This document shows positions 22,511-32,195 of a DNA stretch of 42,501 bases, one piece after another. The stretch spans positions 1 to 42,501 of the forward strand of contig DVHE01000072.1 of assembly GCA_018712245.1 (NCBI GenBank), written 5' to 3'. Under the pieces are notes generated by a model. That model was not told the DNA's origin and ran no database searches. It saw nothing but the letters and a program-made list of their open reading frames with translations. Every line of letters starts with the position of its first letter. The first letter of the stretch is position 1. This stretch comes from Candidatus Avoscillospira avicola. GTDB taxonomy: Bacteria; Bacillota; Clostridia; Oscillospirales; Oscillospiraceae. A program made the translations under genes and the position numbers.

Positions 22511-24586
22511 ATGGAACGGCGTGCCCGCTTCCGCACCGGTATATTCATTGCGCTGATCGTGCTGATTATGGCAATCTTCACCTTCCGGCTCTATGCCCTG
22601 CAGACCTCCCTCACCGAGGAGGAGATTCGCACCTCCAACTCCCTGACCATCCAGACCACGGTGGACGCCTCCCGGGGCCAGATCCTGGACCGGAACGGCA
22701 CGGTGCTGGTGGGCAACCGGGCCAGCTACAACCTCATTATGATCGGCTACGTCTTCTTCAACGGCCCCAGCCCCAACGAATCTCTGATCGAGCTGCTGGG
22801 GCTGTGCGACGAGCTGGGCATCGAGGTGGAGAGCAACTTCCCCGTCAGTGAGACGCGGCCCTATACCTATACCCTGGAGGACTACTCCGAGGCGTGGCAG
22901 AGCTATTTCCGCCGCTTCCTCACCAGCCGCGGCTGGGACCCGGATATGTCCGCCCAGAATCTGATGAACAATCTGCGCAGCGACTACAATATCCCCAAAG
23001 ACCTCAGCGACGAGGAGGCCTACCGGCTCATCGCCGTGCGCTTTGAGCTGGAGCTTCGGACCATCGAGGGGATGCCGCTGGACAACTACTGCCTGGCCCG
23101 GGACATCTCCTCGGAGGACCTGGCGGCGGTGATGGAGCTGGGTATCCCCGGTGTGCTGGTGGAGACCACCACCGTGCGGGAGTACAACACCACCTATGCG
23201 GCGCATCTGCTGGGCCACACCGGCGCGATGACTGCCTACGAATATGAAAACCTCTACCCCGACTACGCGATGGACGCGGTGGTGGGCAAGGAGGGCGTGG
23301 AGCGAACCTTTGAGAGCTATCTCCACGGCACCGACGGCCTGCTGCAAACCACGATCCTCTCCACCGGCGAAGTGCTGGAGCAGCAGTATCTCGCCACGCC
23401 GGAGCCCGGCGACAACGTGGAGCTGACCATCGATATCGGCCTCCAGGCCACGGCGGAAAACGCCCTGGCCCAGGTGATCGAAAACCTCCAGCAAAACGGC
23501 GTCGGTTCGCAAAAAGAGGGCAAGGACGCCGACTCCGGCGCTGTGGTGGTGCTGGACGCTACCAACAACGAGGTGCTGGCCATGGCCTCTTACCCCACCT
23601 ATGACCCGGCCCGGTACAACCTGGACTTCAACGAGCTGGCCGAGGCCGACGGCAATCCCCTTTTGAACCATGCCCTCCAGGGCCTCTACCCCCCCGGCTC
23701 CATTTATAAGATGGTCACGGCAATCGCCGCCATGGAGAAGGCAGGCGTGGGCGCTTACTACCAGGTGACGGACTTGGGCGTCTACGATAAGTACGAGCTG
23801 CAGGGCTTTGCTCCGGCCTGCTATATCTGGCGCAGCTCCGGCCGGACCCACGGCACCGTGAACATGATGCAGGCCCTGGCCGTTTCCTGTAACTACTATT
23901 TCTACGAAGTGGGCCTCCAGGTGGCCACCACCGACATGGACTTAGTGGCGAAGAATCTGGGCCTTGGCGAACCCACCGGCATTGAACTCTACGAGGAGAC
24001 CGGCACCCGCGCCAATGCCGAGACGAAGGCTGAGACCTTCGCCGGCACCGACATGGAAGCGTGGGTCGAGGGCGACAAGCTCCAGGCCTCCATCGGCCAG
24101 AGCCTGAATTCCTTTACGCCGCTGCAAATGGCCTGCTATGTCTCGGCCCTGGCCAATGCGGGCACACGCTATAAGGCGACGCTTTTGAGCCGCGTGGTCT
24201 CCTGGGACTATCAGGAGCTGATCGAGGAGAGCGAGCCGGAGGTGGCGAGCCGGCTGGAAATGGACGAGAAGACCCTGGCCTGCATCAACGAGGGCATGAA
24301 GATGACCGCCAGCGACTACTCCGGCACGGCCTACTCCTACCTCCACGACTATCCCATCGCTGTGGCTGCCAAGACCGGCACGGCCCAGCACGGCTCCGGC
24401 GGTTCGGATAACGCCAGCTTTGTCTGCTATGCCCCGGCGGACGATCCCCAGATCGCCATTGCCGTCTATGTGGAACACGGCGCCCAGGGCGGCAACTTGG
24501 CAAACGTCGTCCGCCCCATCCTCGACGCCTTCTTCTCCCAGGAGAGCAAGTACGAGACCACCTACAACGAAAACACTGTGCAGTAA
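22511..24586 (+). CDS. Penicillin-binding protein 2 (elongation-specific transpeptidase)
   Basis: A 691-residue class B PBP. One N-terminal transmembrane helix (about 10-30), a dimerisation/pedestal region (about 50-300, with [12 protein letters not shown]) and the transpeptidase domain: SIYK with active S397, SCN at 459-461 and KTG at 621-623. It cross-links peptidoglycan for lateral wall growth together with MreC/MreD. The start abuts the mreD stop. A 53-base gap leads to lepA with no terminator visible, so lepA may be part of the same transcript. Confidence 0.96.
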   Translation: MERRARFRTGIFIALIVLIMAIFTFRLYALQTSLTEEEIRTSNSLTIQTTVDASRGQILDRNGTVLVGNRASYNLIMIGYVFFNGPSPNESLIELLGLCDELGIEVESNFPVSETRPYTYTLEDYSEAWQSYFRRFLTSRGWDPDMSAQNLMNNLRSDYNIPKDLSDEEAYRLIAVRFELELRTIEGMPLDNYCLARDISSEDLAAVMELGIPGVLVETTTVREYNTTYAAHLLGHTGAMTAYEYENLYPDYAMDAVVGKEGVERTFESYLHGTDGLLQTTILSTGEVLEQQYLATPEPGDNVELTIDIGLQATAENALAQVIENLQQNGVGSQKEGKDADSGAVVVLDATNNEVLAMASYPTYDPARYNLDFNELAEADGNPLLNHALQGLYPPGSIYKMVTAIAAMEKAGVGAYYQVTDLGVYDKYELQGFAPACYIWRSSGRTHGTVNMMQALAVSCNYYFYEVGLQVATTDMDLVAKNLGLGEPTGIELYEETGTRANAETKAETFAGTDMEAWVEGDKLQASIGQSLNSFTPLQMACYVSALANAGTRYKATLLSRVVSWDYQELIEESEPEVASRLEMDEKTLACINEGMKMTASDYSGTAYSYLHDYPIAVAAKTGTAQHGSGGSDNASFVCYAPADDPQIAIAVYVEHGAQGGNLANVVRPILDAFFSQESKYETTYNENTVQ

Positions 24587-24639
24587 ACGCAACATCTGAT
24601 TTGCGCATTCCCATATTCCAGACAAGCGAGGGACAACCT

Positions 24640-26448
24640 ATGACCGATCTATCCAACATCCGCAACTTCTCCATCGTGGCCCACATCGACCACGGCAAGT
24701 CAACGCTGGCGGACCGGCTGCTGGAGGCCTGCAACACCGTGGAAAAGCGGGAGATGGAGGACCAGATTCTCGACAATATGGACCTGGAGCGGGAGCGGGG
24801 CATCACCATCAAGGCCCGGGCTGTCCGGCTCAACTACCACGCCGACGACGGGCAGGACTATGTACTCAACCTCATCGATACCCCCGGCCACGTGGATTTC
24901 AACTACGAGGTCTCCCGGAGCCTCACGGCCTGTGAGGGCGCGGTGCTGGTGGTGGACGCCTCCCAGGGCATCGAGGCCCAGACCCTGGCCAACACGTATC
25001 TCGCCATCGACGCCGGGCTGGAAGTCCTGCCGGTCATCAACAAGATCGATCTGCCCGCTGCCCGGCCCCAGGAGGTCAAGCAGGAGGTGGAGGACGTCAT
25101 CGGCATCCCGGCCATGGACGCCCCGGAGATCTCCGCCAAAAACGGCATCAACATCCATTCCGTGCTGGAGCTGGTCGTGCGGGACGTGCCCCCGCCGAAG
25201 GGAGACCGCGACGCGCCCCTCAAGGCGCTGATCTTCGACAGCCAGTACGATTCCTACCGCGGCGTTATTGTCTACCTCCGGGTGATGGACGGCACCATCA
25301 CCCCCGGTATGGACATCAAAATGATGGCCACCGGCGCGGAGTATAAGGTGGTGGAGTGCGGCTATCTCCATCCCAAGGGCATGGTCCCCTGCGACGCCCT
25401 GGGCGCCGGCGAGGTGGGCTACCTGACGGCCTCCATCAAGACCGTCTCCGACACCCGGGTGGGCGACACCGTCACCGGGAAAGAAAACCCCGCCGCCGAG
25501 GCGCTGCCGGGCTACCAGAGTGTGCAGCCCATGGTCTTCTCCGGCGTCTACCCCGCCGACGGCAGCAAGTACGGAGACCTCCGGGACGCGCTGGAAAAGC
25601 TCAAGCTCAACGACGCCTCCATGTCCTACGTCCAGGAGAACTCCATCGCCCTGGGCTTCGGCTTCCGGTGCGGCTTTTTGGGCCTTTTGCACATGGAGAT
25701 CATCATGGAGCGCCTGGAGCGGGAGTACAACCTGGACCTCATCACCACGGCGCCCAACGTCGTCTATCAGATCACCAAGACCGACGGCACTGAAGTAGAG
25801 GTCTACACCCCCCTCAACTACCCTGACCCGGCGGAGATCGCCGAGGCCCGGGAGCCCTTCGTCAAGGCCAGCATTTTAGCGCCCCAGGAGTACGTGGGCA
25901 ACATCATGGAGCTGTGCCAGCAGCGCCGGGGCGAATTCCAGGATATGCAGTACCTGGACACCACCCGGGTCGAGCTGCACTACGAGATGCCCCTCAACGA
26001 GATCATCTACGACTTTTTCGACGCCCTCAAGTCTCGTACTCGGGGCTATGCGTCGCTGGACTACACCCTCTCCGGCTACCGGCCCAGCAAGCTGGTGAAG
26101 CTGGATATCCTCTTGAACGGCGAGGTGGTGGACGCCCTGAGCTTCATCCTCTTTGCCGACAACGCCTATCCCCGGGCCCGGAAGATCTGCGAAAAGCTCA
26201 AGGAGAACATCCCGCGGCAGATGTTCGAGATTCCGGTCCAGGCGGCCATCGGCGGCAAGGTCATCGCCCGGGAGACCATCAAGGCCTTCCGCAAGGACGT
26301 CTTGGCCAAGTGCTACGGCGGCGACATCACCCGGAAGAAGAAGCTGCTGGAGAAGCAGAAGGAGGGCAAAAAGCGGATGCGCAGCTTTGGCTCCGTGTCC
26401 ATCCCATCCGAGGCATTTATGGCCGTCCTGAAGCTGGACGAGGACTGA
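24640..26448 (+). CDS. Elongation factor 4 (LepA) GTPase
   Basis: A 602-residue translational GTPase of standard LepA length. The G1 loop AHIDHGKST (14-22), the ERGITI switch, [14 protein letters not shown], and the LepA-specific C-terminal region with [20 protein letters not shown] are present. It acts on stalled or mis-translocated ribosomes. The ATG at 24640 is preferred over an in-frame TTG at 24601 because GAGGGA precedes it and homologues begin at this point. Confidence 0.97.
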   Translation: MTDLSNIRNFSIVAHIDHGKSTLADRLLEACNTVEKREMEDQILDNMDLERERGITIKARAVRLNYHADDGQDYVLNLIDTPGHVDFNYEVSRSLTACEGAVLVVDASQGIEAQTLANTYLAIDAGLEVLPVINKIDLPAARPQEVKQEVEDVIGIPAMDAPEISAKNGINIHSVLELVVRDVPPPKGDRDAPLKALIFDSQYDSYRGVIVYLRVMDGTITPGMDIKMMATGAEYKVVECGYLHPKGMVPCDALGAGEVGYLTASIKTVSDTRVGDTVTGKENPAAEALPGYQSVQPMVFSGVYPADGSKYGDLRDALEKLKLNDASMSYVQENSIALGFGFRCGFLGLLHMEIIMERLEREYNLDLITTAPNVVYQITKTDGTEVEVYTPLNYPDPAEIAEAREPFVKASILAPQEYVGNIMELCQQRRGEFQDMQYLDTTRVELHYEMPLNEIIYDFFDALKSRTRGYASLDYTLSGYRPSKLVKLDILLNGEVVDALSFILFADNAYPRARKICEKLKENIPRQMFEIPVQAAIGGKVIARETIKAFRKDVLAKCYGGDITRKKKLLEKQKEGKKRMRSFGSVSIPSEAFMAVLKLDED

Positions 26449-26459
26449 ACAAACACGCT

Positions 26460-26684
26460 CTGTAGGGGCCGATGCCCACATCGGCCCACGCCGCGCCAGC
26501 GGCCTCTCCCGCTGCATACGTTGTCTGCAACAAATCATTTGCACCACTGTGCCACATCCCAATGACCGGCCTTCGGCCGGTTCGGGTCGATGTGGGCATC
26601 GACCCCTACGCACCCTCTGTATGTTGGGGGCTGGCAAAAACCGCACCTGCTCTCGGGCGGATATGCAATCCGCCCCTACAGTTC
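26460..26684. repeat. Repeat array between lepA and hemW
   Basis: A left GTAGGGGCCGATG...CATCGGCCC unit (26462-26488) and a right inverted GGGTCGATGTGGGCATCGACC then CCCTAC unit (26581-26610) are followed by a second element (26627-26682) with GGGGGCTGGCAAAAA and ending CCGCCCCTACAG. The gap of about 250 bases holds no gene. The last element ends 13 bases before the hemW start, next to its GGAGGT site. Confidence 0.75.
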
Positions 26685-26697
26685 GTTGGAGGTACCC

Positions 26698-27903
26698 ATG
26701 CGAAACGACAAAAAAGCGCTCCAGGACGCCCGGCAGCCCCTGGGGATCTATGTCCACGTGCCCTTCTGCCGGAGCAAATGCGAATACTGTGACTTCTATT
26801 CCCTGGGCGGCGGCATGAACCGGGAGTCCATGGACCTCTACCTCCAGGCGGTGCTGGCCCACATCCGGGAGGCGGCCCAGCGGGTGGTGGGCTACGAGGT
26901 GGACAGCATCTACTTCGGCGGCGGCACCCCCAGCTTCTTCGGCCACGAGGGGCTGATCCGCATCCTCACCGAGTTGGACCGGCGGCTGCGGCTGTCCCGG
27001 GACGCCGAGATCACCCTGGAGGCCAACCCCGATTCGGTGACGGCCCAGAGCCTGGACAAGCTCCGCCGCGCCGGCTTCAACCGCATCTCCATCGGCGTCC
27101 AGTCCGACGACGATGCCCAGCTCAAGTCCCTGGGCCGGCCCCACAACTATAAGCAGGCTCAGCAGGCGGTGTCCCTGGCCCGGCGGGCCGGGTTTGACAA
27201 CGTGTCGGTGGACCTGATGTTCGGCCTGCCCAGCCAGAGCCGCCAGCAGTGGATGGACACGCTGCGCCACGTGCTGGACCTGAAGCCCGACCACGTCTCC
27301 TGCTACGGCCTCAAGGTGGAGGAGGGGACGCGGCTGTGGGAGTACAAGGACTGTGCCAACCTCCCCGACGACGACGCCCAGGCCGACATGTACTTCTACG
27401 CCGTGGAGACGCTGGAGTCCTTCGGCTATCAGCAGTATGAGATCTCCAACTTCGCCAAGCCCGGGCGAGAGTGCCGCCACAACCTCAAATACTGGATGGG
27501 CGACCCGTATCTGGGCTTCGGCCCGGCGGCGTCTTCGGACTTTGCCGGCAAGCGCTTTACGGCGGCGGCCAACCTGGACCAGTATATCACCGGCATTCTG
27601 GAGCAGAAAACCATCCTCAGCGAATGCGAATCCATTCCGCTGCGGGAGCGGGCTGGGGAATACCTGATGCTCCGGCTGCGGACCAGCTACGGCATTGAGG
27701 AAAACGAGTATATGCAGACGTACCTGCTGCCCTTTGCGCCGCTGGAGAAGCTGCTGACCACCTACGCCCAGCGGGATCTGGCCAAGAAAGAGGAAAATGG
27801 CCGCTGGCGGCTGACGCCCAAGGGATTTATGGTGTCCAATGCCATTTTGGTGGAGCTGCTGGAGGTCCAGCAGAAATCCAACCCCCTGGCCAGAATTCGC
27901 TGA
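26698..27903 (+). CDS. HemW-type radical SAM protein
   Basis: A 401-residue radical SAM protein. CRSKCEYC at 24-31 is the CxxxCxxC motif binding the 4Fe-4S cluster; YFGGGTPS, EANPDSVT and RISIGVQSDDD are standard HemN/HemW motifs. The C-terminal HemN_C-like winged domain (YLMLRLRTSYGIEE to the end) is present. The phenylalanine in the CxxxCxxCxF-type motif and the lack of an N-terminal extension favour HemW (a haem chaperone) over the coproporphyrinogen dehydrogenase HemN. The ATG at 26698 follows GGAGGT. It is ended by a long terminator. Confidence 0.93.
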   Translation: MRNDKKALQDARQPLGIYVHVPFCRSKCEYCDFYSLGGGMNRESMDLYLQAVLAHIREAAQRVVGYEVDSIYFGGGTPSFFGHEGLIRILTELDRRLRLSRDAEITLEANPDSVTAQSLDKLRRAGFNRISIGVQSDDDAQLKSLGRPHNYKQAQQAVSLARRAGFDNVSVDLMFGLPSQSRQQWMDTLRHVLDLKPDHVSCYGLKVEEGTRLWEYKDCANLPDDDAQADMYFYAVETLESFGYQQYEISNFAKPGRECRHNLKYWMGDPYLGFGPAASSDFAGKRFTAAANLDQYITGILEQKTILSECESIPLRERAGEYLMLRLRTSYGIEENEYMQTYLLPFAPLEKLLTTYAQRDLAKKEENGRWRLTPKGFMVSNAILVELLEVQQKSNPLARIR

Positions 27904-27925
27904 AAAGCGCGGGCAATCGCAAGGC

Positions 27926-27968
27926 AAAAGGCCGCGACGGCTTCCCCAAGAAGCCGTCGCGGCCTTTT
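27926..27968. terminator. Bidirectional terminator between hemW and the FGGY kinase
   Basis: A perfect 18-bp stem, AAAAGGCCGCGACGGCTT with AAGCCGTCGCGGCCTTTT, around a 7-base loop; it serves both converging genes. Confidence 0.93.
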
Positions 27969-27992
27969 AAATCTTCTCTTCTTTACACGCCT

Positions 27993-29486
27993 TTACGCAA
28001 AGCCCCGCAGGCGGAGATAGGCCTGCTCCAGCCGGTCTGTGAGATCGGCGTAGAGGGCGGCGCGCCCGGGGTCCGGTTCGGTCACGTCCTCCACCCGGAG
28101 GAAGCGGTCGATGGCGCCGGCGTCCGGGAACACCCCGGCGCCGATGCCTGCCGCCAGGGCCGCCCCCAGGGAGCAGCCCTCCTCCAGCAGGCTGAGCTTC
28201 TCCACCCGGACATTCAGCGCGTCGGCCAGCACCTGCCGCCACAGCGGCTCCTGGGCGCCGCCGCCGATGATCCGCAGGGCGGAGAAGGGGTATTTCTCCC
28301 GGAACACCCGGAGAATCAGCCCCAGGTTCATGGCGACGCCCTCCATCACGGCCCGCAGCAGCTGGGCATGGGTAGTGGAGATGGTCAGCCCCAGGAAGGC
28401 GCCCTTGGCGTTGGCGTCCCACCAGGGGCTTCGCTCCCCGGTGAGGTAGGGCAGGAACAGCACCCCGCCCGCGCCGGGGGCCTCGGCGGCGATTTGGCGG
28501 TTGATCCGGTCATAGACGCTGCCGCCCTGGGCCGTGGCGGCCTGCTTTTCCAGCTGGCAGAGCTGATCGCGCATCCAGTTGTAGGAGGAGCCGGCGGCCT
28601 GCATGGTGCCGATGGGGAACACCTGACCCTTTTGGATGCCGGCCAGGTTGAACGTCCGCTGGCGGGGGTCCAGGAGCGGGGCGTCGTCGGCGTAGGAAAT
28701 CCAGGCCGAGGTGCCCAGGCTGATGTAGCCCTGGCCCGGCTGGCGGACGCCGGTGCCCACCGACGCCGCGGTGCCGTCGCCGCAGCCGCAGTAGACCGGC
28801 GTGCCGGGGAGAAGGCCGGTGTCGCGGGCGGCCTGGGGCGTGATGGTGCCGGCCAGGTCGGTGGAGGCGTGGAGCGGGGGCATCACCGACGGTGCCACGC
28901 CCGCGGCCTCCAAAATCTCCGCCGACCAGGTGAAGGTGCCCAGGTCGAAGGCCCCGGTGCCGGAGGCGTCGGAGTAGTCGGTGCCGATGGCGCCGGTCAG
29001 CCGGTAGATCAGGTAGTCCTTGCAGTTGAGGGAGGTGGCCAGCCGGTCACCCCAGCCCTCGTGCCGCTGGCACCAGAGGATTTTCACCAGGGAGTTGGTG
29101 GGATTGTTGCGGTTTCCGGTGATTTCATAAAACCGCGTGTCATCCATCCGCTGGGAAAGAAGGGCCTGCTCCTCCGTGGCCCGCTGGTCGGCCCAGATGA
29201 TGGCCGGGCGCAGCAGCGCGCCGTGGCGGTCCAGCAGCACCGATCCCATCATATGCCCCGAAAAGCTGACGCCCACCACGTCTTCCGGAGCGGCCAGCTC
29301 CAGCAGGCCCCGGGTGGCCTGGCAGACGGCGGCATACCAGTCCTCCGGGTCCTGCTCGGCCCGGTTCCCAGGGCCATAGTGGCAGGGGTAGGAGGCCACG
29401 GTGCTGCGCACCAGGGCCCCGTCGGTGGTGAATAAGGTGGCCTTGTCCCCGGAGGTCCCCAGATCGTGCGCCAGAAGATACTGCAT
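27993..29486 (-). CDS. FGGY-family carbohydrate kinase (xylulokinase-like)
   Basis: A 497-residue ATP-dependent sugar kinase of full length. The N-terminal half starts LLAHDLGTSGDKATL with the DLGT phosphate loop, and IIWADQRA contains the usual catalytic aspartate region. The C-terminal half has GCGDGTAASVGTG, LGTSAWIS and RIIGGGAQEPLWRQVLAD, typical of FGGY kinases. The segment SFSGHMMG replaces the SGQMHG commonly found in xylulokinases, so the substrate might be a different ketose or polyol. No isomerase, regulator or transporter is adjacent, so the pathway cannot be assigned. Confidence 0.92.
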   Translation of the reverse strand: MQYLLAHDLGTSGDKATLFTTDGALVRSTVASYPCHYGPGNRAEQDPEDWYAAVCQATRGLLELAAPEDVVGVSFSGHMMGSVLLDRHGALLRPAIIWADQRATEEQALLSQRMDDTRFYEITGNRNNPTNSLVKILWCQRHEGWGDRLATSLNCKDYLIYRLTGAIGTDYSDASGTGAFDLGTFTWSAEILEAAGVAPSVMPPLHASTDLAGTITPQAARDTGLLPGTPVYCGCGDGTAASVGTGVRQPGQGYISLGTSAWISYADDAPLLDPRQRTFNLAGIQKGQVFPIGTMQAAGSSYNWMRDQLCQLEKQAATAQGGSVYDRINRQIAAEAPGAGGVLFLPYLTGERSPWWDANAKGAFLGLTISTTHAQLLRAVMEGVAMNLGLILRVFREKYPFSALRIIGGGAQEPLWRQVLADALNVRVEKLSLLEEGCSLGAALAAGIGAGVFPDAGAIDRFLRVEDVTEPDPGRAALYADLTDRLEQAYLRLRGFA

Positions 29487-29533
29487 TGCCCTCGCTCCTT
29501 TCGCCGCGAAAAGCGGCCATGTCGTTTGAGAGA

Positions 29534-29562
29534 ATCATACCAGAAAATCTGCCCCATTGCAA
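29534..29562 (-). promoter_or_regulatory. Promoter of the FGGY kinase
   Basis: On the minus strand TTGCAA (29562-29557) and TATGAT (29539-29534) are 17 bases apart, with a TG extension before the -10. Confidence 0.75.
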
Positions 29563-29592
29563 CGGCGCGCCGACGGCTGCAGAAGTCTCCTC

Positions 29593-29621
29593 TGGTCAAA
29601 CGGGAGAAAATACAGTATAAT
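29593..29621 (+). promoter_or_regulatory. Divergent promoter toward the YycH-like gene
   Basis: TGGTCA (29593-29598) and TATAAT (29616-29621) are 17 bases apart. The transcript would include the structured repeat at 29642-29786 before the TTG start at 29855. Confidence 0.6.
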
Positions 29622-29641
29622 AGCCGCAATGATGACCGAGC

Positions 29642-29786
29642 ATACCATTCCGGCTGCGCCGTCATGGTATAAGAGCCGCATAGCGGCTATTATACCTTTA
29701 GATTAAAGTCCTTTTTCTCGCCCCTGACGGGGCAACCGAAAAAGATGACATATGATACCATTCCGGCTGCGCCGTCATGGTATCAT
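29642..29786 (+). repeat. Structured direct repeat with competing hairpins
   Basis: Two identical 29-base copies (29642-29670 and 29755-29783) each form ATACCAT/ATGGTAT hairpins; the second extends to a 10-bp stem at 29752-29786. The 3' arm of copy one can instead pair downstream: GGTATAA (29666-29672) with TTATACC (29690-29696), enclosing AGCCGC/GCGGCT. A further stem, CTTTTTC/GAAAAAG with an inner CCCC/GGGG, lies at about 29711-29744. The arrangement could be a structured leader RNA or merely a repeat. Confidence 0.7.
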
Positions 29787-29854
29787 AATTGCCCACAAAC
29801 GAAAATCGCCGCGGATGCGCGGCGAAACAGCAACGGCGGAAGGAGGGGTGCCCT

Positions 29855-31117
29855 TTGAAGCGCCGGACGATAGAACTTTGTAAAGATGTGATCCTGGTCC
29901 TTTTGGTGGTCAACCTCATTCTGCTGGCCCTGATGTCTCTGCCCACGGAGAGCGTGCGTCAAAGCCCGCTGCTCTCGGCGCTCCTGCAGCCGCTGGCTCA
30001 GGTGCTGGGCATGGACCAGGCGGAGCTGGCGTATATGGAGGTGGCGGAGCCGGTGATGGACGCTGCCCGCCCCCTGGCGGTGACGCTGCGCAACAGCGCG
30101 GGGCGCTATACGGCCATCTGGGATTTTGCGGCGCTGGACACCGCCTTTGAGACCCTGGGCGGCGCCCTGGGCGAAGCGCTGGACACCGCTTCCGCACCCA
30201 GCACGGTCAGCGAGGCCCAGGTCCAGGGAGTCCTGGCGGGGGAGAGCGTCTACTTTGACTACGGTCTGACGCTGCCGGCCGCGGTGCTGGCCTCCTGGCT
30301 GGACGCCGTGCCGGAGGAATCGCTGCCGGAGGTACACGCCTGCGCCCTGGCTGTGGAGGGGGACCAGGTGGCGCTCTATCTGCTGGGAGAGACGTACCAG
30401 CGGGCCGAGACCGGCCTTTTGCCGGAGACGCTGGAGAATCTCTTGGAGCAGTTCCGCCCCGACGGTTCGGCCTTCGCCTTTGAAGTGGACTCCACCCTCG
30501 CGCCCGATGCGCTTTTGCCCGGCGGGAATCCGGCGCCGCCCAGCGCCGTGGTGGGCAATCCCTGCGACAACCGCTATATCGAGTCCCTGGCAACGGCCCT
30601 GGGCTTCAACCCCTATGGCGACACCTCCTATACTGACAGCGACGGCACGGCCTATTTCTCGGAGGCCGGCTGCGCCCTGCAAATCTCCGCCGCGGGCGAG
30701 ATTCTTTTGACCTCCACGGCCCAGGACCGCTTCCGGGCCGGCGGAGACGGCGTGGAGGAGCTGGTGGAGGAGGCCCGCCGCCTGGCGGCGCTGGCCGCGG
30801 GAGACGCCGCCGGAGAGGCGCGGCTGTACCTCTCAGACCTGACGGTGACGGAGGAGGAGACGGTCTGCACCTTTGACTACTATCTCTCCGGCATTCCGGT
30901 TTCCCTGGCCGCGGGGTATGGGATACAAGTGACGTTTTCCGGCCAGTCGGTCCAGCGGATGGAGGGGACCGCCCTCCGCTTTGAAACCACCGGGGACACA
31001 CAGCTGGTGATGCCGGTGGCCCAGGCGGCGGCGGTGCTGCCGGAGGGCAGCGACTTGACGCTAGAGTATCAGCTGCAAGATGGCGCCATGCAGGCCGGCT
31101 GGGTCCCCGGGAGGTGA
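29855..31117 (+). CDS. YycH-like membrane-anchored extracytoplasmic protein
   Basis: A 420-residue protein with a short basic cytoplasmic tail, one transmembrane helix (about 11-29, VILVLLVVNLILLALMSLP) and a large extracytoplasmic domain. Position and topology match YycH, a regulator of the WalK kinase: it is followed by a protein of YycI-like topology and then murA, an order known in Bacillota. Sequence identity to YycH is not obvious by eye, so the name is an inference. The TTG at 29855 is chosen because GGAAGGAGG lies 8 bases upstream and no ATG/GTG in frame fits. No walRK genes are present in the window. Confidence 0.82.
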   Translation: MKRRTIELCKDVILVLLVVNLILLALMSLPTESVRQSPLLSALLQPLAQVLGMDQAELAYMEVAEPVMDAARPLAVTLRNSAGRYTAIWDFAALDTAFETLGGALGEALDTASAPSTVSEAQVQGVLAGESVYFDYGLTLPAAVLASWLDAVPEESLPEVHACALAVEGDQVALYLLGETYQRAETGLLPETLENLLEQFRPDGSAFAFEVDSTLAPDALLPGGNPAPPSAVVGNPCDNRYIESLATALGFNPYGDTSYTDSDGTAYFSEAGCALQISAAGEILLTSTAQDRFRAGGDGVEELVEEARRLAALAAGDAAGEARLYLSDLTVTEEETVCTFDYYLSGIPVSLAAGYGIQVTFSGQSVQRMEGTALRFETTGDTQLVMPVAQAAAVLPEGSDLTLEYQLQDGAMQAGWVPGR

Positions 31118-31121
31118 GGGT

Positions 31122-31961
31122 ATGCCTGTTTCCAAACTGAAAAACCTGGCGATTTTGATTTTACTGCTGGCGAACCTGGCGCTGCTGGCGATGCTGGTTC
31201 CTTCGCGCCTGGCGACGCGGCAGGAGGCGGAGCAGATGCGCGCCTCCCTCAGCCAGCTCTGCGCGGCCCAGGATGTGGCACTGGACCCGGACAGCATCCC
31301 GGACACGGCCAGCCTCTATGCCCTGGAGCTGGGAGAGGACGCCGAGGCCGACCTGCGGGCCGCCACAGCCCTGCTGGGCCAGGAAGTGCTGGCCCAGGAC
31401 GACTCCACCCGCTACCAAAGCCTCTATTCCTCGGCGGATGGCACCTGCCAGATCAGCCGCAGCGGCGCTTTTTCTGCCAAGCTCCAAAACCAACCGGAGG
31501 ACAGCGATCTCTCCGGCTCCGCGGCGCGGGTGCTGAAAAACATGGGCTTCACCGCAGGCAAACTTGAAGACCCGGTGCGGGTGCGGGCCGGCGTCTACAC
31601 CGTCACGGCGTGGCAGTCGGTGCTGGATGTGCCGGTACTGTCCGGTGGCCTGACGCTGACGTATTCCAACAACTGCCTCACGGGCATTGAGGGCGTCTTT
31701 TTCACCAGTGCCGGGCAGCTGACCCGAGTCAGCGAGGAGGTCTCCATCTCCGCGGCGGACGCCGTGGTGGCTTTTTTGGACGCCCGCTACGACCTGGGCT
31801 GGGTGGGCAGCGCCATCGAGTCCGTGGTTCAGGGCTATGCCCGCTCGGAAACGGCGGCGGCCGCCGCCGTCCATCTGACGCCGGTGTGGCGGCTGGAGAC
31901 CGATACCGGCGTGTTTCAGGTCAACGGATTGACCCGAGAGGTGACGGCAGTTTCGCCATAG
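31122..31961 (+). CDS. YycI-like membrane-anchored extracytoplasmic protein
   Basis: A 279-residue protein with the same plan: residues about 7-25 (LAILILLLANLALLAML) form a single membrane helix and the rest is extracytoplasmic, with repeated beta-strand segments (VYTVTAWQSVLDVPVLSGGLTLTY; HLTPVWRLETDTGVFQVNG) reminiscent of PepSY/YycI folds. It starts 4 bases after the YycH-like gene with GGAGGTGA upstream, so the pair is translationally linked and probably forms a complex. The inferred role is modulation of a cell-wall sensor kinase encoded elsewhere. Confidence 0.82.
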   Translation: MPVSKLKNLAILILLLANLALLAMLVPSRLATRQEAEQMRASLSQLCAAQDVALDPDSIPDTASLYALELGEDAEADLRAATALLGQEVLAQDDSTRYQSLYSSADGTCQISRSGAFSAKLQNQPEDSDLSGSAARVLKNMGFTAGKLEDPVRVRAGVYTVTAWQSVLDVPVLSGGLTLTYSNNCLTGIEGVFFTSAGQLTRVSEEVSISAADAVVAFLDARYDLGWVGSAIESVVQGYARSETAAAAAVHLTPVWRLETDTGVFQVNGLTREVTAVSP

Positions 31962-32046
31962 CTCCTAAATCTTGGGGTATTTTTTGTCGAAACATACTAA
32001 ATAGCTTAATTTGTATCCGAATTGCATCTGTTTTGTCATCTTTCGC

Positions 32047-32075
32047 TTTACATAACTGGCTTTTTGTGCTATGAT
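32047..32075 (+). promoter_or_regulatory. Promoter of murA
   Basis: TTTACA (32047-32052) and TATGAT (32070-32075) are 17 bases apart. The leader of about 115 bases contains a CCCCC/GGGGG hairpin at 32105-32118. Confidence 0.8.
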
Positions 32076-32195
32076 GCTTCTGGTAAATAATAGCGTAGGT
32101 AATTCCCCCGTCAGGGGGCCATACTTTCTATATAGATGTTCGAAGCCGCGCCCCGTCGCAGCGGCCGACGAATTGAGGGAAAATGAGGGATATTC

